Assembly (NCBI GenBank): GCA_010645155.1
Contig: CM021316.1
Coordinates: 4,289,220 to 4,353,219, forward strand
Length of the DNA stretch: 64,000 nucleotides
Direction: 5' to 3'
Source of the DNA: Tigriopus japonicus
Taxonomy: Eukaryota > Arthropoda > Copepoda > Harpacticoida > Harpacticidae
Shown: positions 11,533 through 21,229 of the stretch, one piece after another
Layout: the number at the start of each line of letters is the position of its first letter
How positions within the stretch are numbered: position 1 is the first letter of the stretch
The notes under the pieces: generated by a model
The model's database searches: none
The model's input: the letters and a program-made list of their open reading frames with translations, nothing else
What the model was told of the DNA's origin: nothing
Made by a program: the position numbers and the translations under genes

Positions 11533-12357
11533 CAACGGTATGGACATCTTCGAGCCACAAAAACTCCGTCTTCGAAGACAACAAAGGCCGTAGAGGGAGA
11601 ATTGCTTTTGCCACATTTGTGTTAAACGAGCCCAATTGGTTTACTAATCCGAAAATTGCTCTGAGATCAGTCACGTTTGAAGGTTGTGGAAATTCTCGAA
11701 TGGCGGTCAACTTTGCCGGATCCGGACGAATTCCACTTTCACTCATGTGGTATCCAACACATAACCACGCTGACCGAACACAAACTTCTTTGGAGAAAGT
11801 GTGATCTTGTGTTCTCTGCATCGCTCCAGAACAGCTCGAACACTGTGATACATCTCAAAAAACGAGGCTCCGAATACCAAGATGTCATCAACAACCTTTT
11901 TGAAATTTTGGAGACAATTCAAGGCACGATCCCCACGTGCACAGTACTCGTCACCCGAGCAGTTGAGACCCATCGGTGCTCGGCAAAAACGCTTTCTTCC
12001 CCACAGTGTGATAAAGGTGGTCAACTTTTTGGCCTCAGGTGACAAAGGTATCTGCCAATAACCCTTGGTGGCATCCATGACTGAGAAGAACCGACTTTCA
12101 GATGGAATTGAAGTCATAATATCCTTAGTAGAGGGAGATGGGTGTATGGGCCTGCGGATATGCTCATTAAGTTTTTTGTAATCCACAACCAAACGCACAC
12201 CCCGCCAGGTTTGGGAACAACCAAAAACGGAGCAACCCACTCCAAAGGTCCGTCTTCAGCATTTTCATTGTCCATGTAATCAAGTTCCTTCTTTGTGTCC
12301 TCACGAAATGCGTAAGGAATGGGTCTGACCGTGGTACACGCATAAGGTTTGACATCT
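11533..12357 (-). pseudogene. gypsy reverse transcriptase core
   Basis: In order on the minus strand: VRPIPYAFREDTKKELD and APFLVVPKPGG, then (after a frame change) VRLVVDYKKLNEHIRRP, FFSVMDATKGYWQIPLS, RAPMGLN, KVVDDILVFG (the YxDD box as VDD), and, after another frame change, VGYHMSESGIRPDPAKLTAI and LRAIFGLVNQLG (thumb). This is the polymerase domain. At least two frameshifts break it. Confidence 0.85.
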
Positions 12358-12362
12358 TTCAT

Positions 12363-12617
12363 TGTTGGTTTATTCCATTTATTCCCTTGTCAATCATATT
12401 CGGTGATTTTCATGTGTAAATTGCCGTGATTACCGTTACCGTCTTCATGTAGCCAATTCACACCTTATTTATTTTTGATAACTTGTGACGAGTCGAGTTT
12501 CTTGCTCATTCTCATTTTTACTTGACCAACTACCTTCCAGTCAATAAAGAGTCTATGTTGGAAGTTCCTCCTGTGTAGTAGTTTTCCCTTCGACCGTTAG
12601 CCTTAAAGATTTTATCA
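12363..12617. mobile_element. 255-bp insertion in gypsy, 5-bp direct repeat
   Basis: TTCAT at 12358-12362 and 12618-12622 brackets sequence foreign to the pol frame; taking it out rejoins the coding frame between the protease linker and RT. No TIRs, tRNA boxes or poly-A tail are evident, so its class is unknown. Confidence 0.55.
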
Positions 12618-13302
12618 TTCATATCTCTAAGGTGGATTTCCATTGGTTCCCCTTCCATTGCCTTGAAATTGGTAATGGAATCGAATACGTCAGAGAATTC
12701 AGACAACAAATCCTCCCGTATTTTGATGATCTGGGCGTTTGAAGGATTTGAGGGTAGTGTGACAACTTCCTTAACATTCACCTTCTCCGATATTCCATAT
12801 TCAATCGCATCATTTGTAGAATAAGGGAACGTCTTGGGAATCATCGTCAGATTCATCATGGCTGACCAACAAATCAACATTATATCCGTGTCTGGACTCA
12901 CACCAAAACTTTAGTTTCATAATGAAGCCATTTGACATCGAGGAATACCACACCATCACACAAAAGTCTGGACCCGTTGGCTGGCTTAATTATCGCTTTC
13001 TTTGAGGAATCAACAGGAATCCCATGTTCGCGAAGGAATTGGGATGGAATTATACAATCGGTAGCACCAGTATCAGGTAAGCTCCGAATCTTAGTCCGTG
13101 TTCCCGACAAAAAACGAACATGAACGAAGTCAATCGGCGATGACGTTGACGAACTAACACTGCGAATTTTTGCACTTGAAGCATTCACCCTTTTCGTCGT
13201 TACGCTCGGATTGTCCTCGTTTCTCTTTGTTTTGATCGGCACATTCGTTGAAAATGACCTTTTCGACCACAACCATTGCAAGTCATCTCCTTTGCCGGAC
13301 AA
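12618..13302 (-). pseudogene. gypsy aspartic protease and linker
   Basis: The minus-strand frame 12898-13302 contains FVHVRFLSGTRTKIRSLPDT with the catalytic LPDTGATDCIIP motif (Asp-Thr-Gly). After a frame change the linker (VVTLPSNPSNAQIIKIREDL, LLSEFSDVFDSI) leads into RT. The protease processes Gag-Pol in active elements. Confidence 0.8.
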
Positions 13303-14464
13303 TCTGGGCCAAAATGGCCAGAAAATCCACAGTTTTCACAACGTTGGGACGTTTATGATTGATTACCTTTACTACGAGATTTACTTCGTCCTCGTTGTCG
13401 ATCTTGCTTCTTGGACTTGTAGGCAGAAACTTTGTCCACCTGTACAACATATTTTCCTTGAAGCACCGCAAGATTGGCATTCCCTGCTTCCCACGACTCA
13501 CACTTGGCTTTTACTTCTGCCAAAGTAGGATTGTTCATGCAGAGAAATTCAAGTTGTAATTCTTGACCTGATATGGCCACTATTAAACGCGAGGTCAATA
13601 ATTCCTCAAACGTAATGTTGTCCAATTCCGCCATATTTCCCACAAGCTTCAGACGCACATAGAGATCGCAAAACGATTCACCTCTTTTCTGATGCAACGT
13701 ATTGAATTCGTGTCTTCTTCTGACAATATTGATAGTCTTGGATATATGAGTTTGAAGTTTATCCAAAACCAATTCCACAGGCTCATCATCCGACACATCC
13801 AAATCCTGAAAAAAGTTTGGATCATTGAAATTTCCATACAACCGCGGAGTTGTGCTCGTTGCTCGGCAATTGAAAAACGATCCATGCCATTGGACGTATA
13901 GAAATCGTTGAATTTTTGTCTCCAAATAAAAAATGAAGCGCTCAATGGTGTTGGTCGCAAAGATGTGTTAATTTTAAACGATCGATGTGATGGTTGATCT
14001 GACGATGCAACCGCGTTCACTCCATGGACATTTTGAGCACGGATATCCTCACAGCGATGATGCATTGTGCAGATTTCTTGTTCCATCTCCAAAACATTCG
14101 ATTGCAGTTCTTTAATGACATGACTATCTTCTTTTGTGTTTTCTTCGTCATCCAGCTCTTGAATCTGGAAGTGAGATTCTGCATAGGTATCCACTCGTTT
14201 TTCAACCACTTGCAATTCAGTCTCAAGACTTGAAATTTGCCAAACTTTCCACGTACTGGCATCCACTTGCTGGAGATCCTTCAACCGGGATCTAACGGCT
14301 TCAAAGGCTTGACTAGCTTTAAAGCGGAACTGGCCACGTCTCCGTTTCAATGTCGACAAGGACTCGCCCTCAACCTTCGGCGGTATCCTACAAATCTCCG
14401 AGATACACCTCGCAAGATATCGACGGTATCGATCCACACGTTCGTTCCAAATCCTCGAGTTCGT
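13230..14464 (-). pseudogene. gypsy gag with two zinc knuckles
   Basis: An N-terminal coiled-coil-prone region (LETELQVVEKRVDTYAESHF) is followed by a capsid-like domain (LYGNFNDPNFF..., RRHEFNTLHQKRGESFCDLY) and a basic tail. In the next frame are two CCHC knuckles, CENCGFSGHFGPDC and CNGCGRKGHFQRMC, both C-X2-C-X4-H-X4-C (about 13237-13345). Frame changes occur near 13900 and 13350. No ATG lies at the expected start in the main frame. Confidence 0.75.
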
Positions 14465-14472
14465 TCATAACT

Positions 14473-15301
14473 AGGGACGGGCAAAAAGTGCAAATCTAAA
14501 CAAGCTTTTAGTTACCAAAAGTTGCACAAAAAACAGCCCAAAATCGTAAAATAAAATGCAGAAAAACATCAAAAGCGCAGATAAAAACCAAAAAAGTGCA
14601 AATAAAATTTCAAAAACCGAAGAAAAACACAAATTTCTGAAACAAAAAGCTTCAGATATTTTCTTGTCATCCGCTTGTTATTTTTCAATCTTGAAGAGCA
14701 GAATTTACATATTTAAGTAGTAGTAATCATGCTAATGCTAACCTACGCTGGGAGCCTTAAAGATTTTCAAATATGTTTAATTTTTGTTGTTCAAAACGGT
14801 CTTTTTTGCTTTGACTATGCAATTGCTTTTTTTTAAGAAAGGTAAGCAAACTGCAAAGAAAAAATCATGGGATCATGTTGGGATGCAATCTAAGCGGAAT
14901 GTAAAAGTACTCAATAAATAGGGAACTTATATTGACTTTTATTAAAACACTATACTAATTATGATTGTCAGCAGCAACCTTTTTCCTACTTCAAACTATT
15001 CTTGAATTCAGTTATCTAAAAATATCAGAAGGACAATATTCAATGAGATTTCCCCATACTTGTGTATTGTTTGAGTTATATAGATTGTCTGAACTTTTGT
15101 GATGATGAGTGTTAAATCACATTTAAATTTCAAATTTGTAAAAAAAAATCTTCCAAAAGTGAATATTTTCAAAGACGAAATAGCAAATTCGCAACAATTT
15201 GTACAATTTAGGCCGAAAACGTAAAAAAATCGTGCAAATAAAGGTGAAAAGTGCAAAAAGGCAAATAAATGTGTTTATGTTACACTTTTTGCCCGTCCCT
15301 A
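14473..15301. mobile_element. 829-bp hAT MITE with perfect 8-bp TSD
   Basis: The ends are TAGGGACGGGCAAAAAGTG and its complement. TTCATAAC is duplicated at 14465-14472 and 15302-15309. Subterminal copies of GTGCAAATAAA-like motifs recur on both sides, as is common for hAT transposase binding. No transposase is encoded. It interrupts the 5' part of the gypsy element. Confidence 0.92.
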
Positions 15302-15423
15302 TTCATAACACTCCAGTGTCATGTTCCATCGTCTGCGCCATGTGTTGTTACCATTAATTCAAGGTGACATTAGGAAATAAATTTAATGGTGATTTTTTTC
15401 CGTTCAATATGGATGCCAATCGA

Positions 15424-16015
15424 CCTACTTTAACCTTAATAAACTTCTAGGTTCCTACGCTTTACGTCTGAGCCCACGATTTCTCATTGACTGGTGATCC
15501 TATCATGGAACACTGAGAATGCTTCTCCTAATTTCTGTTGCGAGTCCAGAAGAGCATTCATGGAAACATACTCTGATTTAAGGTTTCCGAATTGATGTTT
15601 CAAATGATCTACAATGGCCTTGTAGGTTACCGATGCGTCCTTGATGTCTGGGAACTTGTTCTTCACAATCGTCATAGTGGCTGGAGCTAATGCTATGCGT
15701 AGTAGTCGCTTCCACTGATTATTCCCGGTGCTCTCATCTGGAGTTGGGGCCCCTTCATGACCGTAAAAAGCTTCACAGTATGCTTCAAATCCATCAATCC
15801 ACGATTCCAAAGCTTCAAGTCTGTCATTGTCAGCATGTGTGAGATGGTTAAAATGCGGTGGGTCTGGTGTTCCACGAACCCGAGGTCCGGGGTTCATCGC
15901 TTCCTCACTAAGCACGGGCATATTTTATGGGTTGTTTAATCCTCGTCGCCAATGAGAAATCGTGGGCTCAGACGTAAAGCGTAGGACCCTAGAATTTTAT
16001 TAAGGTTAAAGTAGG
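15424..16015 (-). mobile_element. gag fragment between inverted LTR-like arms
   Basis: Two 66-bp arms (15424-15489 and 15950-16015) are inverted and differ at only two positions. Between them, on the minus strand, a 145-codon gag frame starts at 15921 shortly after TTGGCGACGAGGATT, a primer-binding-site-like sequence next to the right arm. The frame runs through WIDGFEAYCEAFYGHEG and KLGEAFSVFHDRITSQ, and its TGA is contributed by the left arm. A normal retrotransposon has direct, not inverted, LTRs, so this is a rearranged derivative. Confidence 0.75.
15484..15921 (-). pseudogene. Truncated retrotransposon gag, 145 aa
   Basis: The open frame begins MPVLSEEAMNPGPRVRGTPD and resembles the capsid part of Ty3/gypsy Gag (RLLRIALAPATMTIVKNKFP, VDHLKHQFGN). 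It lacks zinc knuckles and pol. Whether it is expressed cannot be judged. Confidence 0.7.
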
Positions 16016-16205
16016 GTACATATGTAAGAATACATAATAGTCAAGAGATACTAACCCCAGACATTTCGGGTTATCAATGCTTCAAGTTCTTTCTTTGGAA
16101 TGTTCAATATGACTGCCACAAATGAAATTTCTAGAATGATTCGATCCCCCCACCCCCAGAGTCAAGTTCGCATATGAGTGAGTATGAGGTTGCGTCGGTT
16201 GCTGG
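16016..16205. other. No gene recognised
   Basis: Spacer between the gag element and a hAT MITE remnant; contains a short C run (16147-16159). Confidence 0.4.
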
Positions 16206-16211
16206 CTTAGC

Positions 16212-16299
16212 TTTGCGATGTATTAACAGTGTTTTGTGGGCCCCTGAGCAAACTAGTAAAATTGGGTGAGCCATAACTCAAAGTGGTTGCCGACCCCAG
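16212..16299 (-). mobile_element. hAT MITE fragment (CAGGGGTNGGCAAC family)
   Basis: Read on the minus strand it starts CTGGGGTCGGCAACCACTTT and includes CTCAGGGGCCCACAA. The same arrangement occurs at 25694-25888 and 39880-39987. Only one terminus is clear. Confidence 0.65.
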
Positions 16300-16684
16300 C
16301 TTTAGACTCTACTTTAGACCATACCACAGGAAAAAGCACTATCTTTGATGTAATCGTCAAAATGGTCACTTGCCTTTTTAACTCAACAAGATCCCTTACA
16401 AGCTCAACAGTGTACGCACATTTCTCCAAATTCATTTTCATTTCTCTTCATTGATTTTCGCACCCACGTCTTTCTTATCTTTTTTTCAAGTTCAGCAAAC
16501 CTGACAAAAATGAAGAGCCTAGACTCCTTAGATACTGTTAAAGCCTTTATATAGACGAGATGACGATTTAGATTTAGAACGGAAAGTGTTTGACGATCCT
16601 CTCACAACCTTTCACGATTCTGCACTGTTTGCCCCAGACTGTACAATCTTCATTGTTCGTAACGTAAAAAGCAGACCTGTTCAA

Positions 16685-16905
16685 TTATCTTATCTAGATA
16701 AAAGATAAAGATAGTTTATCTTTTATCTTTATCTAGATACTTTTTTCGGGAAGGTATCTTAAAGTATCTTTATCTAGATACTTTTTTCGGGAAAGTATCT
16801 TAAAGTATCTTTATCTAGATACTTTTTTCGGAAAACTATCTTGAAATATCTGTATCTAGATACTTTTTTGCAAAACTATCTTGAACTAACTTTATCTAGA
16901 CAGGG
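16685..16905. repeat. 41-bp tandem repeat, about 4-5 units
   Basis: GATACTTTTTTCGGGAA followed by GTATCTTAAAGTATCTTTATC recurs with starts at 16736, 16777, 16818, 16859 and 16899 (period 41, last 40). The units decay towards the right. Related units lie at 19190-19285 in the same orientation. Confidence 0.9.
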
Positions 16906-17378
16906 ATAACCTATATAATAGTATAAATACTGGATAAGAACTCGCGGAATTTCCTAGCTCGCAACCTCACACGGATGAGGCCGAGAGTTCGTAAGTAAAC
17001 AAGAAGTACAAACGGCCATGTTGGGAGTAGAAAATCAAACGGAAATCGACCAAGAGTCCTAAAGATAGTGCGCCAATCGGGGTTTTCTGTGTTTCAAGCG
17101 GGTCCAGCCAAGTCCTAGCCTTGGTAAAGGTCAACCCCACGCCCCGAAATCAGTCTGATGTGGGTGTTTCGAAGACATTAAGTTCAGCCAATAACGAGTG
17201 AATGAAATAGTGAATGAATGAATGAATGACCACATCATGGAGTGCGAATGAACCCCCCCCACAAGGTGTCTTTTCTACAAGATGACGATCAAAGTGATCA
17301 AATTAAATCTGATGATGACTAGGTTACCTGCTACAACCTTCGGAAGTGATAGACCTAACTAAAGCAAAAAGAACGAAT
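16906..17378. other. No gene recognised
   Basis: Single-copy-looking sequence with a short AATGAATGAATG run near 17210-17230 and a C8 run near 17253. Confidence 0.4.
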
Positions 17379-17915
17379 ATGGACTGGAATCTGAGCCCAA
17401 ATTCCTCTTTTGCGCAAAAGGATTAACAACAAACTTTCCCACGGACCAAAACGGGGAGTTTCTTTATGCTCATCCATTACAAAACTTGAACAATTTAAGA
17501 ATATCTTACCATTCCTTGAATTATCAACAACAAAATAGCGGGGTTTTCCGAGCTTATCTATTATCCGATTTGAACGTCTTATTAATATCTTTGAACTTAA
17601 TATTGAACCCATCCATGTATTATCCTGAACTTAACTAACACATGCCAAACTTTGTATGAAATCAAGTTTGTTTTAGGTTGTGTCACCTTGGCATTGTTCT
17701 ATAAATGATGTTCCATCCTCGAATTTCTTTTATAATATGGTTGTGTCTTTTAGTTCAGGATAATTCAAGGACAGGTAAGATATTCTTAGGTTGTTCAAGT
17801 TGTCTAATGGATGAGCGCGATAAAAATCCCCGTTTTGATCCAGACGAGAGTTTCTGGGGTAAATTTGGTTCCTTTCCAAGAGGAATCTGCGTTCGCATTA
17901 AGGTCCACATAAAAC
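17379..17915. mobile_element. MITE with 150-170-bp TIRs, copy 1
   Basis: The left arm (about 17379-17530) is the reverse complement of the right arm (about 17757-17915). Both arms read outward-in as a similar peptide, DNSRNGKIFLNCSSFVMDE on the minus strand and DNSRTGKIFLGCSSCLMDE on the plus strand. A diverged copy of the whole unit lies at 31905-32295, sharing GTCACCTTGGCAT in the middle. No transposase was seen. Confidence 0.75.
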
Positions 17916-18899
17916 AAAGAAAGAAGTCCTCAGTGTCAAGAATTCCATCAAATGAAGAACAAATTAAGATGAACTCAAAACATATCAGGTGTGCCTACTA
18001 GCAATGGATGGGCTCAATATTTTGATTTGCCTTTCGACTCAGTCAGCCCAAATTGGTGATCTGACAGTCTAACCCGGATTACATGGACCCTCTCAAAGTC
18101 TTGAGAATGAAATGCTCCCACCAAGATTGAATTGTGTGGATTTTTTGACTCAATTTGATTGTTACGTGTAATTCCTGGACAAAGGGATCTAAGAACTAAG
18201 AAGATCAATCAAACCCTATCAAGCACGTAGAGCCTATCCCTGCAATGAAAAGACATGATCCTCTGGTCCTGAAGGACCCTTAGCCCCAGGCCTGCGTGGT
18301 CCTGACCTTCTTGAGCCCCAAGACTTGAAACATTTTCAATCAAATCCACAATCCAGGATTTAATCCTCATGTTTTTCACTTATTTTGTCTCAAGGACGTC
18401 GTGATTGCCTTTGTTCCAATTCCAATCCGGATCAGACGGCTGATCTGATCCAGAACCGTCAAAAGTGCCCTTCAATAGTTACAACCAACAACATATCCGA
18501 CTTGGACTCCATCTTGTTTCAAAATGAGACTATTCTCATTCCTTCATTTTCCTATAGAAATGGCTCCTGCGTCGTGGAGGTGCTGAAGAGGATGGAAGAG
18601 GAGTAACCCTCCAGATATCACCACAGATACTTCTATTTAGCATTGTTTCACAGAAGTTGGACTAATGGGTGAAGCAAGATTCCATCTATGTATTTTCCTG
18701 ATTGTTAAGAGGACTAAAATCCTTTGGAGAGCTGAATGTCAAACGTTCATGCGAGTGCACGGGTGCTGGGACCTCTATAACCAAGGTGAAAATCGTAGTT
18801 CGTGTCCACCCCTTTCAGGGGTTCCTGATCTAGATAATGTGTTCTCTCAATCTTTTGCGTTAAAGCATCCATTATGCATTGTTTAGTATGCATTTTCCC
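17916..18899. other. No gene recognised
   Basis: Several frames of 60-75 codons are open, none with a motif I recognise. One short plus frame near 18260-18310 looks faintly collagen-like but has no repeat periodicity. Confidence 0.4.
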
Positions 18900-18916
18900 A
18901 AAAAGTATCTAGATAA

Positions 18917-19190
18917 GATTCTTCTAGATACTTTTCTTGATAATGCATAATGTCAAATTACTTGTGCATTATGTACATTAAAAGTGGATACATTATGCAT
19001 GTTGAGACTTGAGAGTGGACACATTATGCACATTGAGTGAGGAATCTGAGGATGCATTCATAATCCCCTTTGAGGAAGGGTGCATAATGACTCCACTCTC
19101 AAGTCTTAACATGTATAATGCATCCACTTTCAATGTGCATTATGCACAAATAATTTGACATTATGCATAATGAAGAAAAGTATCTAGAAG
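18917..19190. mobile_element. Foldback element with about 114-bp arms
   Basis: The left arm 18917-19030 and right arm 19081-19190 are near-perfect inverted repeats rich in TGCATAATG motifs, separated by a 50-base loop. GTATCT/AGATAC repeats of the 41-bp family border both sides, as if the foldback lies within or carries such an array. Confidence 0.85.
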
Positions 19191-19285
19191 TATCTTATAT
19201 AGATACGTTTTGTGAAAAGTATCTTGAAGTATCTTATCTAGATAGTTTTTCGGGAAAGTATCTTAAAGTATCTTTATCTTTCTTT
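19191..19285. repeat. 41-bp repeat family, second short array
   Basis: About two units of GAAGTATCTTATCTAGATA with TTTTTCGGGAAAGTATC, same orientation as the array at 16685-16905. Confidence 0.75.
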
Positions 19286-20112
19286 AACATGGCAGAATTC
19301 CACTAAATATGATGACCTTTTTCTCATTCAAAAGCAATTTTTCAAAAATCTGTGTTTTAAGTGGGTTTTATGTATTTTTATATCTTTGACTTTTTGTGTT
19401 GCAACATACAAAAATGACATTTTTTTCCATCTTAATTAAATTTTCAAAGACTTATATTGTTTGATAATTGGGTTTTTTGATGCCTAGAGATACTTTCCGC
19501 TTCTTTGGGTCAAAAATGGACTGTCTCAGCTCAAATATCGCCGATTTTATTTAAACATTTGAAAAATACTGAATTTAGTAAATTATTAGGAGGATAAACT
19601 GTAATATGGACCTGTCTGAAAACCTTGAAAAACTGAAAGAAGGTTATTTCAGTACCAGGTAGCTCTGGCATGGGTGTCAAATATGAGTAGTGTTTTGGTT
19701 TAATCCTCAATAATCCAATATGTCAATGTTTCACGATGTAGAGGAAATCAAGGGTAAACTAAGTAATTCCTGCGGAAATGAGCTTGGAGCTTGAAAATGA
19801 GAATTGGAAAAGTTTTCAGTGCAGTGATGTAGGCAAATCTCGACCGTTTTATGCTTTAGTACGAGTTTAGAACAGGATTAATGCCAAAACAAGGAGAATA
19901 AATCCATTTCTAGAGTTCAGTTGTAAAACTAGAAAATTTGCTCATCAATGTTTTTTTATTTAACCATTTATTTACTTCCTAAATGATTATTTAAAAAAAA
20001 GGATCACAATTTTATGTATTCACCTTAAGGTACATGAAATGTTAAACATGCCAACTCAATTAGATCCAAAGGCTGGAGGTTCTTTTCTGTGCTCACTAAC
20101 TCATTCGGTTTA
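19286..20112. other. No gene recognised
   Basis: AT-rich single-copy-looking DNA with no motif identified. Confidence 0.4.
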
Positions 20113-20798
20113 AGACTTAAAGGTAAGCATATCAATGAAGGTTTTGAGAACAGATCATCATTTGGAAGCATAAATCATTTTGCATTTCATCGTCATTTGT
20201 GTCCCAATGTCGTCTTTGGAACTGCTTGAAGTTTTCGAACATCATCATTGATGTCAATGACTGGGGCTTCTAGGGAGCTTCTCAGTATCACTTAAGGCTT
20301 TTAAAAGACCAAAAGAACTTTGAAAATCTTCATCAGACTTTGATGGGCAAAAGATGGTTAATCGGGAAGGTGAATGGTCTATTGACACTTCACAAACTGG
20401 ACTTTCTTTGACGTTGGTTCCACCGACAAAACAGCTAAACAGATTCTTCCTTCAATGTTCAGGTTGGTTTATCAATTCCTATTTTCTTGCCCAGCTCTGA
20501 TATTCATTCACTTGGATCTTTTAGAACTTCTAGTTTGGTGAAATCACTCGTTCAATAATGTGCAGAATCCTATTTCCACTCCGTCCTGCTTCGCTTGATT
20601 GTTCTGGCACTTGACACGAAGCCTTCAGATGTTTTCAATGGGGTGTTTTCTTGCCTTTTTACCTCTATCACGTTAATTACTGAGGATTTGAAGCAAAAAC
20701 TCTTCCGTTCATAGAAATGAGTTCACTCGATGTCCAGTCTCAGGCTACTCGCGCCAAACGCTCAAAAAGAGGGAGGTCAGCTGTTGAGTTAACCTCTC
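20113..20798. repeat. 686-bp near-identical duplication, copy A
   Basis: The segment from AGACTTAAAGGTAAGCAT to GAGTTAACCTCTC recurs at 36482-37167 in the same orientation and with the same length. By eye only two base differences are seen (near 20133 and 20361). It ends about 150-200 bp before the likely RpS10 first exon. No TIR, LTR or TSD was found at its edges. Confidence 0.9.
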
Positions 20799-20949
20799 GT
20801 AAAACTTGGGCGAAAGGAAACTGACCTACCGTGGGCCTGAAGGATTAGGCCCTACTTATTTTGACTCAACATTCTCAACCCTTATGACTTCATAAACGAG
20901 GTCCGAGGTGGATTGAGCGTATTTTTTCTGGTGTAGTACTTAGTAAACT

Positions 20950-21025
20950 CATAGCGTGCTTTTCTTTTCCTTTGTTTTCGTTTCCCCTGTTGTCTTCCTT
21001 TTCCTCTGGTAAAACCTCCCGTCAA
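20950..21025 (+). promoter_or_regulatory. RpS10: Candidate RpS10 5'-UTR exon and TCT-type start region
   Basis: The sequence is strongly polypyrimidine (CTTTTCCTTTG, TTCCTTTTCCTC), as expected for the TCT initiator of ribosomal protein genes. It ends at a good splice donor, CAA|GTAAGT, at 21026. A matching acceptor (TTTTGTATAG) ends at 21228, one base before the start codon, giving a 203-bp leader intron. The exact transcription start is not determined. Confidence 0.5.
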
Positions 21026-21229
21026 GTAAGTTGGTATTGTCGTTCTGATAGAAATCGTGTGATATCTTGGCCATCCTTCCTTGGTTTCGATTATCGTTTG
21101 ATAGCTTAGCCAGTGTGTCCTAGACAAGTCCGTCCCCAATCCCGGAACTCCTTTTGATTGATTGATCCGGTGCCTGAAGTAACTACTACTTCATTAACCC
21201 ATCTTTTTGTGCATTTGCTTTTGTATAGG

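Larger units (their letters stand above)
6533..15350 (-). mobile_element. Ty3/gypsy retrotransposon, split by nested insertions
   Basis: Reading the minus strand from high to low coordinates gives gag, two CCHC zinc knuckles, aspartic protease, reverse transcriptase, RNase H, integrase and a C-terminal domain, which is the Ty3/gypsy order. About 4.5 kb of element sequence is left after subtracting four insertions: 14473-15301, 12363-12617, 10965-11532 and 7557-10195. Several frameshifts and in-frame stops make it a dead copy. A primer-binding-site-like TGGCGCAGACG lies near 15335-15345 upstream of gag, preceded by the putative end of a 5' LTR; no matching 3' LTR was found. Nested insertions show it is among the oldest elements in this stretch. 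Confidence 0.85.

Noticed and set aside
16685..16905. CRISPR array
   Set aside because: Period 41 repeats without variable spacers in a eukaryotic genome; a plain minisatellite.
18255..18320. Collagen-like exon (GPEGPLAPGLRGPD)
   Set aside because: Only a few Gly-Pro steps and no three-residue periodicity over any length.
20113..20798. Helitron capture
   Set aside because: Edges lack TC and CTRR termini and a 3' hairpin on either strand.
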